This document shows positions 18,246 to 27,136 of a stretch of DNA of 64,000 nucleotides, piece after piece; the stretch's first letter is position 1; each line of letters opens with the position of its first letter. Source of the stretch: Bacteroidota bacterium. GTDB lineage: Bacteria; Bacteroidota; Bacteroidia; Bacteroidales; JAAUTT01. A program made the position numbers and the translations under genes. The stretch spans positions 1 to 64,000 of the forward strand of contig JAEYWD010000027.1 of assembly GCA_023429135.1 (NCBI GenBank), read 5' to 3'. The notes below the pieces were generated by a model. That model was not told the DNA's origin and searched no databases. It worked only from the letters and a program-made list of their open reading frames with translations.

Positions 18246-18869
18246 ATGTCATTGGTTTCTTATCCGTCGCGTTTGTTGGAAAATGCAGTAAATGAGTTTT
18301 CGCGTCTCCCGGGCATCGGAAATAAAACTGCATTGCGGTTGGTTTTACATCTTTTGCGACAGGATAAAACAACAGTCGACAACTTTGGCAACGCCATTAT
18401 TCAGTTAAAAGAGAATATCATTTACTGTAAAGAATGTTTTAATCTCTCAGACACCGAAACCTGTTCGATATGCACTGCAAAAAACCGTGATCACGGACTG
18501 GTTTGTGTGGTCGAAAATATTAAGGATGTAATGTCGATTGAAGCCACGGGACAGTATTTTGGCGTTTACCATGTGTTGGGAGGCATTATTTCGCCCATGG
18601 ACGGAATAGGTCCATCCAACCTTACTGTTAAAGAACTAGAACAGAGGGTAGCAGCAGGACAAATTCACGAAGTTATTCTTGCCTTAAGTACCACCATGGA
18701 AGGCGATACCACCAATTTTTACATCTTTCGCAAACTGAAGCCTTATGCGGTTAAAATATCGACCCTTGCACGTGGGGTTGCCGTTGGCGATGAGCTTGAA
18801 TATGCCGATCAGATAACACTGGGAAAATCGATTATCAACCGGACACTTTTTGAGAATACGATTTCGTAG
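18246..18869 (+). CDS. recR: Recombination mediator RecR
   Basis: A 207-residue RecR. Helix-hairpin-helix at the start (RLPGIGNKTALRLVLHLL), the Cys4 zinc finger (CKECFNLSDTETCSIC), and a Toprim domain (VCVVENIKDVMSIE, then YHVLGGIISPMDGIGP). It acts with RecO and RecF to load RecA on gapped DNA. Length and motif order are standard. It is monocistronic here. Confidence 0.96.
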   Translation: MSLVSYPSRLLENAVNEFSRLPGIGNKTALRLVLHLLRQDKTTVDNFGNAIIQLKENIIYCKECFNLSDTETCSICTAKNRDHGLVCVVENIKDVMSIEATGQYFGVYHVLGGIISPMDGIGPSNLTVKELEQRVAAGQIHEVILALSTTMEGDTTNFYIFRKLKPYAVKISTLARGVAVGDELEYADQITLGKSIINRTLFENTIS

Positions 18870-19005
18870 AATTAGGATTTAGGCTGTAGGCACTAAATAT
18901 TAATTTACCTACTATTAACTTCCTGTAAAGTTTAGGACGCAAAGGACGCGGAGAAGGTTAAAGAGGCAACTTTTTTTTGCTTGTACGGAAAAAACTATAA
19001 ATTTA

Positions 19006-19037
19006 TTTGAACATATAATAGCTTTTTTTAATCTTTG
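19006..19037 (+). promoter_or_regulatory. Candidate promoter of the kdgK operon
   Basis: TTTG at 19006-19009 and TAATCTTTG at 19029-19037 are separated by 19 nt and resemble the Bacteroidota -33/-7 pair, with one extra base inside the -7 element. The kdgK start is 49 bp downstream. Confidence 0.4.
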
Positions 19038-19085
19038 TGCAAACGATAGCGCAAACTTGAAATTTTTAATTAACTATTTAAAAAT

Positions 19086-20123
19086 ATGGCAAATAAAGTA
19101 ATTACCTTCGGAGAGGTTATGCTCCGCTTAAGCACTCCGGGCTTCCAACGTTTCTCTCAGGCAACTTCACTCGATATGACTTTTGGCGGCGGCGAAGCCA
19201 ATGTTGCTGTTTCGCTGGCAAATTATGGTATTCCAGTGGATTTTGTGACCCGTCTTCCTAAAAACGATATAGCCGATGCCTGCATCCAGGAACTTCGCGG
19301 CTTTAACGTGGGTACCGGAAGCATCGTAAGGGGCGGCGAACGTATAGGGATTTATTTCCTGGAAACAGGTGCAGTTGCCAGAGCCAGCAAGGTTATTTAC
19401 GACAGAGCAAATTCTGCTATTTCCACCATCGAATCGGGAATGGTCGACTGGGATAAAGTGTTCGAAGGTGCTACCTGGTTCCATTGGACAGGTATTACAC
19501 CTGCGATTTCCGAAGGTGCTGCCAAGGTTTGTCTCGAAGCTATAAAAGCTGCAAATGCGAAAGGAATTACTGTTTCGACCGATCTTAATTTCCGCAAAAA
19601 CCTCTGGAAATATGGTAAAAAAGCTTCGGAAGTGATGCCTGCCCTTGTTGAAGGTTGCGATGTAATTCTTGGAAATGAAGAAGATGCTGATATGGTATTT
19701 GGTATTAAACCTCAGGGCGGCGATGTTACCAAAGGTCACGTGGAAGCTGCCGAGTACGAATCGGTTTGCCGTCAGTTGATGCAACGTTTTCCAAGAGCGA
19801 AAAAGGTAATAGTTACCCTCCGTGGCTCTATCAATGCAAACCACAATACCTGGTCGGGTGTATTATGGGATGGCAAGAAACTTTACCAGGCACCGCAATA
19901 CGATATTACCCATATTGTTGACCGTGTTGGTGGCGGCGACTCGTTTATGGGTGGCTTGATATACGGCTTACTCAGTTACTCGGGCGACGACCAGAAAGCA
20001 TTGAATTTTGCTGTGGCTGCATCGTGTTTAAAACATACTATATTTGGAGACTACAATCTGGTAACTGTCGACGAAGTTGAAAAACTGATGTCGGGCGATG
20101 CTTCAGGGCGTGTTTCACGATAA
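19086..20123 (+). CDS. kdgK: 2-dehydro-3-deoxygluconokinase (PfkB family)
   Basis: A 345-residue PfkB-family sugar kinase. Starts with the family strand TFGEVMLRLS followed by the substrate lid and GGGEANVAVSLA; the C-terminal anion hole/catalytic base motif is DRVGGGDSFMGGLIYG. KDG kinases of Bacteroidota have this architecture; they phosphorylate 2-keto-3-deoxygluconate from hexuronate or pectin/alginate breakdown. The next two genes are exported proteins often tied to unsaturated uronide metabolism, supporting the call. Fructokinase or ribokinase-like activity is the alternative. The aldolase partner (kdgA) is not in the window. Confidence 0.8.
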   Translation: MANKVITFGEVMLRLSTPGFQRFSQATSLDMTFGGGEANVAVSLANYGIPVDFVTRLPKNDIADACIQELRGFNVGTGSIVRGGERIGIYFLETGAVARASKVIYDRANSAISTIESGMVDWDKVFEGATWFHWTGITPAISEGAAKVCLEAIKAANAKGITVSTDLNFRKNLWKYGKKASEVMPALVEGCDVILGNEEDADMVFGIKPQGGDVTKGHVEAAEYESVCRQLMQRFPRAKKVIVTLRGSINANHNTWSGVLWDGKKLYQAPQYDITHIVDRVGGGDSFMGGLIYGLLSYSGDDQKALNFAVAASCLKHTIFGDYNLVTVDEVEKLMSGDASGRVSR

Positions 20124-20135
20124 TAACCTATTTCT

Positions 20136-20756
20136 ATGAAAAAAATTCTATTATTAATCTTTGGTATAACAATTATTATGAGCCAGGAATCAACAAACGG
20201 ACAGTCGGTAAAACGCGAAGACTGGCCATTGAAAAAGTCGGAAAGCTGGGTGAAAGCCGGCGAATGGAAAAACGGTATGAAACTGGATGTACATCCATCG
20301 GTTAATGCCCAGGAGTTTGCTTACCAGTATCACAAAAACAAAGCTTACTGGGATAAGGCATTTGAGTTTCTGAAAACCACCAAACTTGACACTTTAACTA
20401 TTGGAAAACATGTGCTTGATGGCGAAAACGTCTTTGTTTCGGTAATGGAAGGACCTACCAAGAAAATTGAAGTTGCAAAGTGGGAAGCACACAGGAAATA
20501 TATCGACATTCAATATGTGATTACCGGTAAAGAAACCATGGGAGCAGTTCCGCTTGATAAAGCAAAAATAATCGACTCATTCAATACCGAGAAAGATATT
20601 GCTTTTTACACAGCCGATGACAAAAATGCCAAATACAATGAAGCCAATCAGAAGGCCTTCCTGATTTTCTTTCCAGCCGACGTACACCGGCCGGGTATTA
20701 AAATTGAAGGATGCGATGCCACTAAAAAACTGGTTGTAAAAATTAAAGCCGACTAA
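20136..20756 (+). CDS. Exported YhcH/YjgK/YiaL (DUF386) family protein
   Basis: A 206-residue protein: N-terminal signal peptide (KKILLLIFGITIIMSQ) and an approximately 150-residue cupin-like YhcH/EbgC domain with the conserved segments WEAHRKYIDIQYVITGKE and FFPADVHRPGI carrying candidate metal-binding His/Glu residues. Most family members are about 150 residues and cytoplasmic; this one is exported and has a 50-residue N-terminal extension. The family is associated with beta-galactosidase, sialic acid and uronate operons and some members are proposed sugar isomerase/anomerase enzymes. It lies 12 bp after kdgK and 1 bp before the next gene. Confidence 0.82.
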   Translation: MKKILLLIFGITIIMSQESTNGQSVKREDWPLKKSESWVKAGEWKNGMKLDVHPSVNAQEFAYQYHKNKAYWDKAFEFLKTTKLDTLTIGKHVLDGENVFVSVMEGPTKKIEVAKWEAHRKYIDIQYVITGKETMGAVPLDKAKIIDSFNTEKDIAFYTADDKNAKYNEANQKAFLIFFPADVHRPGIKIEGCDATKKLVVKIKAD

Positions 20757-20757
20757 A

Positions 20758-21540
20758 ATGAAAAAAATATCAGTTAAGATCCTGTTTATTTCCGCTTTCC
20801 TGCTTACAGGAGTTGCGGGTTATCTGCAGGCTCAGGTAGTTGGACTGGACAACTGGTTTAACCGTGAAACAAAAAACGGAGTTCCTTTCCATTATTTATG
20901 GAACGACACTGCCGACAGCGGCTACTCACGCTGGGGAAAGATTTTCACCGATAAAGGAGCCAAAATCACAACCCTTGAGAAACCTACCGATGCTGTTCTC
21001 AGCAAAGTTCACATCTACATTATAGTTGACCCGGATACCACCAAAGAAAATCCTTCGCCTAACTATATCTCGTCCGAGGATATTAAGGCTATTGCCAAAT
21101 GGGTAAAAAAAGGTGGTGTATTGATGGTGCTTGCAAACGATGGTCCTAACTGCGAATTCACAAACCTGAACAAGCTTATGGCCAACTTTGGAATGACTTT
21201 CGATCATGTTACCGATCATCCGGTGACTGGCAAGCAGTGGGATATGGGAGCATTTACCAAATTTGGTCCACATCCTTTGTTTAACGGAATTACAAAAATC
21301 TATATGAAAGAGATTGCATCCATTAAGCTCACGGGAAATGCAAAACCGGTTCTTGAAGAAAACAATAAGGTTTACATGGCTGAGGCTAAAGTTGGAAAAG
21401 GAACCGTGGTTGCAGTAGGTGATCCCTGGATCTATAATGAATACATTGATCACAGCCGGTTAACAACCGATTTCGAAAACAGAAAAGCTGCAGAAAACTT
21501 AACCACCTATTTACTGAAACAGGTAAAAGATAAAAAATAA
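20758..21540 (+). CDS. Exported DUF4350-like protein
   Basis: A 260-residue protein with a signal peptide (ISVKILFISAFLLTGVAGYL then QAQ). The body resembles a ThuA/DUF4350-type, glutamine-amidotransferase-like alpha/beta domain: IYIIVDPDTT, EDIKAIAKWVKKGGVLMVLA, and GKGTVVAVGDPWIYNEYID. In Bacteroidota this domain (starting VVGLDNWFNRE) is commonly found attached to unsaturated rhamnogalacturonyl hydrolases (GH105/GH88); here it is stand-alone. Together with kdgK and the DUF386 protein it suggests a pectin/uronide role. The biochemical function is unknown. Confidence 0.7.
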   Translation: MKKISVKILFISAFLLTGVAGYLQAQVVGLDNWFNRETKNGVPFHYLWNDTADSGYSRWGKIFTDKGAKITTLEKPTDAVLSKVHIYIIVDPDTTKENPSPNYISSEDIKAIAKWVKKGGVLMVLANDGPNCEFTNLNKLMANFGMTFDHVTDHPVTGKQWDMGAFTKFGPHPLFNGITKIYMKEIASIKLTGNAKPVLEENNKVYMAEAKVGKGTVVAVGDPWIYNEYIDHSRLTTDFENRKAAENLTTYLLKQVKDKK

Positions 21541-21577
21541 GGAACTTGAGTTAATTCGAATATTGATTTGTTGTGTG

Positions 21578-21609
21578 AAAGCGGGGTGATTTATCATCCC
21601 GCTTTTTTT
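21578..21609 (+). terminator. Intrinsic terminator of the kdgK operon
   Basis: AAAGCGGGGTGAT and ATCATCCCGCTTT form a 13-bp stem (one G-T wobble) with a 2-nt loop, followed by a run of seven T. It closes the plus-strand operon just before the convergent glycosyltransferase cluster. Confidence 0.88.
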
Positions 21610-21614
21610 GCCTT

Positions 21615-22712
21615 TTACTGAACCTGATAATGTCTCTTCCGCTTTCTTTCAGCAATTTCACCTAAATACTTCTCGAGCTGCATGGCCCGATGGGTAGCTG
21701 TATGATTTGAAAGCACTTTAATGTAGGCATTTACGGCAATATTCTTTCTTTCGGGCTCCTTCATGGTTTTCAGGATGTGCGATACCTCCTCCTGATCGGA
21801 AGCCGTTAAAATATCCTCGCCCGGAACGAAGACCGACTCCAGTCCATCCCAATAGTCGCTTATAATTGGTGTGGCACATCCGGCAGCTTCAAAAAGTCGT
21901 ACACTTGGAGAATATCCCCATTCTTTCATATCGTCGCGGGTAACATTCAGGGTAAACCTTTGCGAGGCATAAAATTCGCGATGCTGATCGGGTGGCATAT
22001 GATCGATCCGGTAAACATTCGATGGCCATTGTATATGGGAAGGATATTGCGGCCCTGCCACCACAAACCTTTGCTGAGCGTTCTGTCTGGCAGGTTCTAC
22101 CAGCAATTTGTTGAGCGTAGGTTGCCGGTCGTCGCTGTAAGTGCCCATATATCCCAGATCCCACTTAACATGGGCAGTCTGTGGATAATACAACTCGGGA
22201 TCGAATGAGCAATAAAGAGGCTCAGCCTTTGGCGATCCCAGTTCTGTTTCCAGGTACTCAAGAACAGGGCCACCTGTAAACGAAAGATACAGATCATATC
22301 CTGGAATAAGATCGGTAGACAGATAATCGCAGCTTTTATTTTTAATTCGTGCAAGCGTAACAGGAGTATCAATGTCGTAGAATGCCACGGTCCCTCTGGC
22401 ATTTTCCTGTGTCCACAATCCAACGCCGATACCATCAGGAACAAAAGATCCTACAATTACACAATCGGCATCTTCAACATTAGTTCTGTATATGGATTTC
22501 AACTCATCGACAGAGTTATACAACTTAATAGTACAGTACGGAAAGCTGTGCAAGTCGCGCTGATTTGCATACCAGGGCATATTCCGTTCGAGAAAGGTTA
22601 CCTGATGGCCGCGTTTGGCAAGCGCTTTGACAAGGCTGCGGTATGTGGTTGCATGACCATTTCCCCATGATGAGGTTATGGACAATCCTAATATTGTAAT
22701 TTTCAAAGGCAT
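21615..22712 (-). CDS. CgeB-like glycosyltransferase, paralogue 1
   Basis: A 365-residue GT-B-fold glycosyltransferase related to CgeB/DUF3880 proteins. N-terminal segment SSWGNGHATTYRSLVKAL followed by RGHQVTFLE; C-terminal nucleotide-sugar half with GYSPSVRLFEAAGCATPIIS; then HTATHRAMQ near the end. The same N- and C-terminal signatures occur in the next two genes, making three tandem paralogues. CgeB of Bacillus subtilis is a spore-coat glycosylation protein; the donor and acceptor here are unknown. It is the last gene of the minus-strand arm, 16 bp downstream of paralogue 2. No signal peptide or membrane anchor; cytoplasmic. Confidence 0.82.
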   Translation of the reverse strand: MPLKITILGLSITSSWGNGHATTYRSLVKALAKRGHQVTFLERNMPWYANQRDLHSFPYCTIKLYNSVDELKSIYRTNVEDADCVIVGSFVPDGIGVGLWTQENARGTVAFYDIDTPVTLARIKNKSCDYLSTDLIPGYDLYLSFTGGPVLEYLETELGSPKAEPLYCSFDPELYYPQTAHVKWDLGYMGTYSDDRQPTLNKLLVEPARQNAQQRFVVAGPQYPSHIQWPSNVYRIDHMPPDQHREFYASQRFTLNVTRDDMKEWGYSPSVRLFEAAGCATPIISDYWDGLESVFVPGEDILTASDQEEVSHILKTMKEPERKNIAVNAYIKVLSNHTATHRAMQLEKYLGEIAERKRKRHYQVQ

Positions 22713-22727
22713 AATCTGGTTTTAAAA

Positions 22728-23801
22728 TTAATTCATTAGAACATTTTCGACCTGCTCGGCACGATGATGATAGGTATGTTTGGCCATTACCTTTTCGCAG
22801 GCAGCGTTACCAATCTGACGTGCTTTTTCGGGATTGAGATTTGATAAAAGTCCTGCAACCTCTTCCCCATTGCCTGCTACGAGGATCTCCTTCTCCGGTT
22901 CCAGGAAATAATCTATCCCTTTCCAGTAATCGGTTATTATACAAGCACCGGCACCTGCAGCCTCAAAGACCCGGGTAGCAGGCGAAAAACCATAATCGGC
23001 CATACTTTGCCGCGAAATATTTAAAACCGCTTTGGGAGTGCAGTTGAAAGCGTTATGATCTTTTGTGTAAATATGTCCCAGGTAGCTCACGTTGCGAGGC
23101 AGAGGTTTATTTTCCCATCCGCTGCCTCCTAAAAGAAAACTTTTCTGCGGAAGTTTTTCGGCCACATCGATAAAGAAATGCTCCACCCGCTCCTCGCGGT
23201 CGGGTAACCGGTTGCCCAAAAAAGCCAGATCGCAGTTAAACTTTTCCACGGGTGCTACCGCATGATGCGTATCGGGATCCAGTGCATTATACACCGGGAT
23301 ACATTGTGCAGCGTTAAGCTTTTTGTAGGCATCCACCACTGCATCGCCACCGCCATAAGTAAGGATGAAATCGTACTGAGGAATTAACTTGCGGAAAGGG
23401 TGTTGTTCATCCTTAAAAACTCCATCGAGTGTTGCAGGCGCATCCACATCCCAAAAAACGATCCGGTTACGACCATTTTTCAGACGCAGCACCTCTTCCG
23501 CTATTTCGTCATCAAAAACTCCAATACCACTGGCCTTAATAATTACATCGGCCGATGACGTCTGTTCAAGCATCTTGTGCACTTCATCAATTCCGGGCTG
23601 ATAAACTACAACTTTAGCCCAATCAGGATCGGGAATATCGCGGTGTTGTTGGCGTTCGTAGGCATCTGGCTCGTAAAAAGTAACCAGATGGCCGCGTGCA
23701 TTCAAACTTTTAATAATTCCTCTGTAGTAGGTGGCAGCCCCGTTCCAATAAGCTGAAACAAGACTTGAGCCGAAAAATGCAATGTTTAACTTTTGATTCA
23801 T
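22728..23801 (-). CDS. CgeB-like glycosyltransferase, paralogue 2
   Basis: A 357-residue relative of paralogue 1: AYWNGAATYYRGIIKSL, RGHLVTFYEP, FWDVDAPATLDG (compare FYDIDTPVTLA in paralogue 1), GFSPATRVFEAAGAGACIIT and HTYHHRAEQ. Paralogues 1 and 2 align along their whole length by eye and are closer to each other than to paralogue 3. Predicted cytoplasmic. Different gaps around the conserved glycine-rich segment (SFTGG versus TYGGG) suggest different donors or acceptors. Confidence 0.82.
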   Translation of the reverse strand: MNQKLNIAFFGSSLVSAYWNGAATYYRGIIKSLNARGHLVTFYEPDAYERQQHRDIPDPDWAKVVVYQPGIDEVHKMLEQTSSADVIIKASGIGVFDDEIAEEVLRLKNGRNRIVFWDVDAPATLDGVFKDEQHPFRKLIPQYDFILTYGGGDAVVDAYKKLNAAQCIPVYNALDPDTHHAVAPVEKFNCDLAFLGNRLPDREERVEHFFIDVAEKLPQKSFLLGGSGWENKPLPRNVSYLGHIYTKDHNAFNCTPKAVLNISRQSMADYGFSPATRVFEAAGAGACIITDYWKGIDYFLEPEKEILVAGNGEEVAGLLSNLNPEKARQIGNAACEKVMAKHTYHHRAEQVENVLMN

Positions 23802-23840
23802 ATCTGTAAAAATTTCCTGTAAAAACTTGCCGTGATGTTT

Positions 23841-24971
23841 CTATACATTTTCCTTCCGTGAAAATGAAGATTCCCATGTATTCCGTTTAAGCCCATTATA
23901 AATCTCCATCAATTGGTCCTTACGATGGTGACAGGTATGCTTACTCCGGATGGTTTCCAGCCCATGCGCAATAAGGTTCTGAGCAAAGGCCCTATCTTCA
24001 AGCACTCTTGAGAGGGCTTGTTTCATTTGTTCGCCGCTCTCAACCATCAGATAATCTATATTTTGCCTGAAAAGCCCTTCAGTATCTTTCCAGGGAGCTG
24101 AAATAAGGGGTATTCCGCAAGCCATAGCCTCAAAAGGACGAATGGTAGGAATACCAGGCAAGGCCTGTACATAGGGTAATCGTGGCACATGAACAGTTAC
24201 TTTGTAACGGGCAAACACTTCAGGAACTTTATAATTCGGAAGCCACCCGCTATATTCAATACCCGCATTTTCCAGAGCCTGTAAAGCACTAGCCGGGTAA
24301 CGGACACCATAGAACCGGGCATTCAGTCTAAGCTCTTTTACGGGATTAACAATAAATTCAAGCAACTCCTGATTGCGTTCGTTATCACCCCAATTGCCAA
24401 TCCAAACCAAATCGCCCTCGCATGGGGGGCGTGGGTCAACAGGATGAAACATGGTTACGTCGGCAGCTTCGTGCCATGTCCATGCCTGTTTTGCCCAGCT
24501 ATTAGCCAGATAAATATTTTTTATGATATCGCCGAAAGCCAGAACGCCGTCGTAACCCGACAGATCGTTGCGTTGCATATTTTCCTGGTCGGTTACGGAT
24601 CGATGATGTGTATCGTGAAACAGAAGCACATAATCGCCATTAAGTTTATGGTGAGTCCCAATTTTTTGAATTATATCCGGACTGTTCCATTCGTGAACTA
24701 TAACCAGATCGGCCTTGTCAAGCATTTCGCCCGAAAAATTATCCTCGTTGTAAAAAATAACCTTTTGCCCTGGATATCGCCTCTTGAATTCGTTAACGGG
24801 TTCCAGTCCGGCATCAGCAATCATATTGCTGAAACTCCAGCCATCCAGTTGTTCATAAACAGTAACATCGTGACCGTCCTCAATCAAGGCGTTTACAATT
24901 CCCCGCAGAAAATGTGCATTTCCATGATTCCAATCGGATATTAGACTGTGATAAAATAAAAGAATCCGCAT
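23841..24971 (-). CDS. CgeB-like glycosyltransferase, paralogue 3
   Basis: A 376-residue member of the same set but more divergent: SDWNHGNAHFLRGIVNAL, DGHDVTVYEQ, a long central section with VIVHEWNSPDI and VLLFHDTHHRSV, C-terminal IRPFEAMACGIPLIS and HTCHHRKDQ. The DTHHR segment is not present in the other two. A GT-B retaining enzyme is expected. It is 10 bp downstream of the GT4 gene and 39 bp upstream of paralogue 2. Confidence 0.82.
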   Translation of the reverse strand: MRILLFYHSLISDWNHGNAHFLRGIVNALIEDGHDVTVYEQLDGWSFSNMIADAGLEPVNEFKRRYPGQKVIFYNEDNFSGEMLDKADLVIVHEWNSPDIIQKIGTHHKLNGDYVLLFHDTHHRSVTDQENMQRNDLSGYDGVLAFGDIIKNIYLANSWAKQAWTWHEAADVTMFHPVDPRPPCEGDLVWIGNWGDNERNQELLEFIVNPVKELRLNARFYGVRYPASALQALENAGIEYSGWLPNYKVPEVFARYKVTVHVPRLPYVQALPGIPTIRPFEAMACGIPLISAPWKDTEGLFRQNIDYLMVESGEQMKQALSRVLEDRAFAQNLIAHGLETIRSKHTCHHRKDQLMEIYNGLKRNTWESSFSRKENV

Positions 24972-24981
24972 ATTGATTTTA

Positions 24982-26091
24982 CTAAAATTTTATAGTTGAA
25001 GGAGAAAGCTCGTTATTTTGAGGTACCGACCAGGGAGCACTTAAAAGCGAATTATACAAGGCATAATATTCGCCCGCCATAAGTGACAGTTTAAAATCGG
25101 CAGAGCGGTTATATGCGGCATCGGCGTATTTCTGAAGCATATGGTTATCGCCCAGCAAGGTGTTAATTAAGGTCTTAAGCTCAGTAGCATCGGATGGGTT
25201 GCAATACAAAGCATTCTCCTTCCATATTTCCTGAAGCGAGTCGATTTTACCCAACACCAAAGCACAACCTGAATATGCAGCCTCTAGCACCGATAAACCA
25301 AAAGGCTCGTAATAAGCAGGAAGCACAAAAACAGATGCAATGGAAAGCCAGCGGGCAATGCTCCTTTTGTCGAGTTTACCAAGGTAATGCAGGTTTGGAG
25401 ATGTTTTTTTCCAAGACTTAATGTCTCCGGCAATAAAAACGGGATAATCAATTTCGTGAGCAACCTCAGTGAGAAGCTTAATATTTTTAGCCTCATCCCA
25501 CAAGCGACCCATTGTGAATATGATTTTCTCCTTTTTGCCCGGCTTGAAAAAAGATTCATCGCCAGCATTATAAATTACCTGAGCACGGTTAAAATTCCCA
25601 TAATTTTCAATCAACGACATCATCATGTTATGCGAAGGAGCTACAACAACGTCGGCCGACTGTAATCCGCGGGTCACCGTTTCGACATATCGCTGCCACT
25701 CGGATGTAATAGGTTCATTCTTCACCGATTTCCACCAGGACACAACACAGGAATGCCCCACCATCACAACCGGAGCATTAAAAAGTTTCCTGTCGAACGC
25801 ATATGAGTTGAAATGAATAACATCCGGATTAAAGGTAAAAGTAAGCTGCAATAACCACCTGTGAGCCCTTTCAAGATCTCTCCAGGGGTCCTCCATCCAC
25901 TCGAGCTTGTAATTGGAAGTATCGAGAATGACCCGTTTCAATTTTCGTACCTGCCCCATCTGAGCTGCTGACGGAGGATTACCCATTGTAGCAAGAATAA
26001 CTTCTACCTTATACTTTTCCAGGCCTTTAATAAGATCCATGGTATAGGTCCATACTCCGCCAATGGTATCCGTAGTCATTAATATCTTCAT
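24982..26091 (-). CDS. GT4-family glycosyltransferase
   Basis: A 369-residue GT-B glycosyltransferase of family 4. N-terminal TDTIGGVWTYTMDLIKGL (acceptor-side glycine-rich loop), middle FTMGRLWDEAKN, and the retaining EX7E motif in YEPFGLSVLEAAYSGCA. Its start codon overlaps the stop of the upstream dehydrogenase gene by 4 nt, so the two are co-translated. Sugar donor unknown. Confidence 0.88.
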   Translation of the reverse strand: MKILMTTDTIGGVWTYTMDLIKGLEKYKVEVILATMGNPPSAAQMGQVRKLKRVILDTSNYKLEWMEDPWRDLERAHRWLLQLTFTFNPDVIHFNSYAFDRKLFNAPVVMVGHSCVVSWWKSVKNEPITSEWQRYVETVTRGLQSADVVVAPSHNMMMSLIENYGNFNRAQVIYNAGDESFFKPGKKEKIIFTMGRLWDEAKNIKLLTEVAHEIDYPVFIAGDIKSWKKTSPNLHYLGKLDKRSIARWLSIASVFVLPAYYEPFGLSVLEAAYSGCALVLGKIDSLQEIWKENALYCNPSDATELKTLINTLLGDNHMLQKYADAAYNRSADFKLSLMAGEYYALYNSLLSAPWSVPQNNELSPSTIKF

Positions 26092-27122
26092 ACAAACCTT
26101 TTGTAGATCCGGTCAATCACTTCAGCAACTTTTACAAACTGATAAGCCTCCTTATTAAATCCTTCTCCTTTAGCAAGCCTGCGGGCCCAGTCTAAGGCAG
26201 CCCGTCCACCCCAGTTGTCGGGGGTTTGAGAGGTTAGTAATTCCTTTTTAGTTTTCTGATGAAATTTATAAGCTTCGAAATGGAAGAACGAGCCATCGAT
26301 GTTTCTGAATGTAGCTCCTCCTTCGGTTCCATAAAATGTAGCTTCGATAACCGCGTCCTGGCCAGCCTGTAAATTCCAGCTACAAGCCAGTTGAATGGAA
26401 GTACCGGTTCTGGTTTCGACATTTGCAATGGCAAAATCTTCGGTTTCCTCCTCGGGTAAAGCTATTGGCTTACCACCCGAAAATAACGATGAGGTAACAT
26501 TTTCTATTTCAGGAAAATCCAGAATCCACAAAGCAAGATCGATCAAATGACTACCCAAGTCGATTACACAACCACCACCGGAAAGTTCCGGTTTATAAAA
26601 CCATTCTTTATCAGGCCCATAAGCATTATGAAACACCAGATTAACAGCAAAAATCTTCCCAAAAGCTTCTGATTTGATTAACTGATTTATCTTCTGCATT
26701 CCTTCTGTAAACCTGTAGGAGAAATCTACACCCAGCAGTTTGCCCGATTTTTCGGCTGCATCAACCACCAAGGCAGTTTCCTCAGCGTTGCGGGCCAATG
26801 GTTTTTGACAAAATACGGAAACACCATTTTCGAGTGCCGTAATAGCTTGCGATGCATGCAGTGCACTGGGAGTTGCAATAACAATACCATCGGGCTTATC
26901 TTCCAGTATTTCGTTAAGGGTTAAATACAAAGTGGCATCAGGTACAGCCTGCTGTGCTTTTAAAAGGCTGTCTTCCGAAGCATCGGCAATGGCCCCTACC
27001 GTTATCAGATCCTCTTTCAGCATGGCATTCATACGGTTTAAACCTATCCAGCCAACGCCTACAAAGCCTATGTTGGGTTTTATCTGAGTTTGAGTAATTA
27101 CTTCGTTCTGATCGTTATACAT
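26088..27122 (-). CDS. Gfo/Idh/MocA-family dehydrogenase
   Basis: A 344-residue cytoplasmic oxidoreductase: Rossmann GFVGVGWIGLNRMNAML, EKP-type motif (here CQKPLARNAEE, with Q in place of E before the catalytic lysine), and the substrate-domain segment GGCVIDLGSHLIDLALWIL. Family members oxidise or reduce sugars, nucleotide sugars and inositols. Located between a GT4 and a zinc-type dehydrogenase; a pair of two different NAD-dependent dehydrogenases hints at interconversion of a keto-sugar or cyclitol used for the glycoside (inference). Confidence 0.87.
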   Translation of the reverse strand: MYNDQNEVITQTQIKPNIGFVGVGWIGLNRMNAMLKEDLITVGAIADASEDSLLKAQQAVPDATLYLTLNEILEDKPDGIVIATPSALHASQAITALENGVSVFCQKPLARNAEETALVVDAAEKSGKLLGVDFSYRFTEGMQKINQLIKSEAFGKIFAVNLVFHNAYGPDKEWFYKPELSGGGCVIDLGSHLIDLALWILDFPEIENVTSSLFSGGKPIALPEEETEDFAIANVETRTGTSIQLACSWNLQAGQDAVIEATFYGTEGGATFRNIDGSFFHFEAYKFHQKTKKELLTSQTPDNWGGRAALDWARRLAKGEGFNKEAYQFVKVAEVIDRIYKRFV

Positions 27123-27136
27123 TAAAAAAGATTTTA

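Noticed and set aside
18921..18960. GGACGCAAAGGACGC direct repeat downstream of recR
   Set aside because: Only two short units; typical low-complexity intergenic sequence with no further structure.
19167..19844. 225-codon open frame antisense to kdgK
   Set aside because: Fully inside kdgK; composition is that of a mirror frame.
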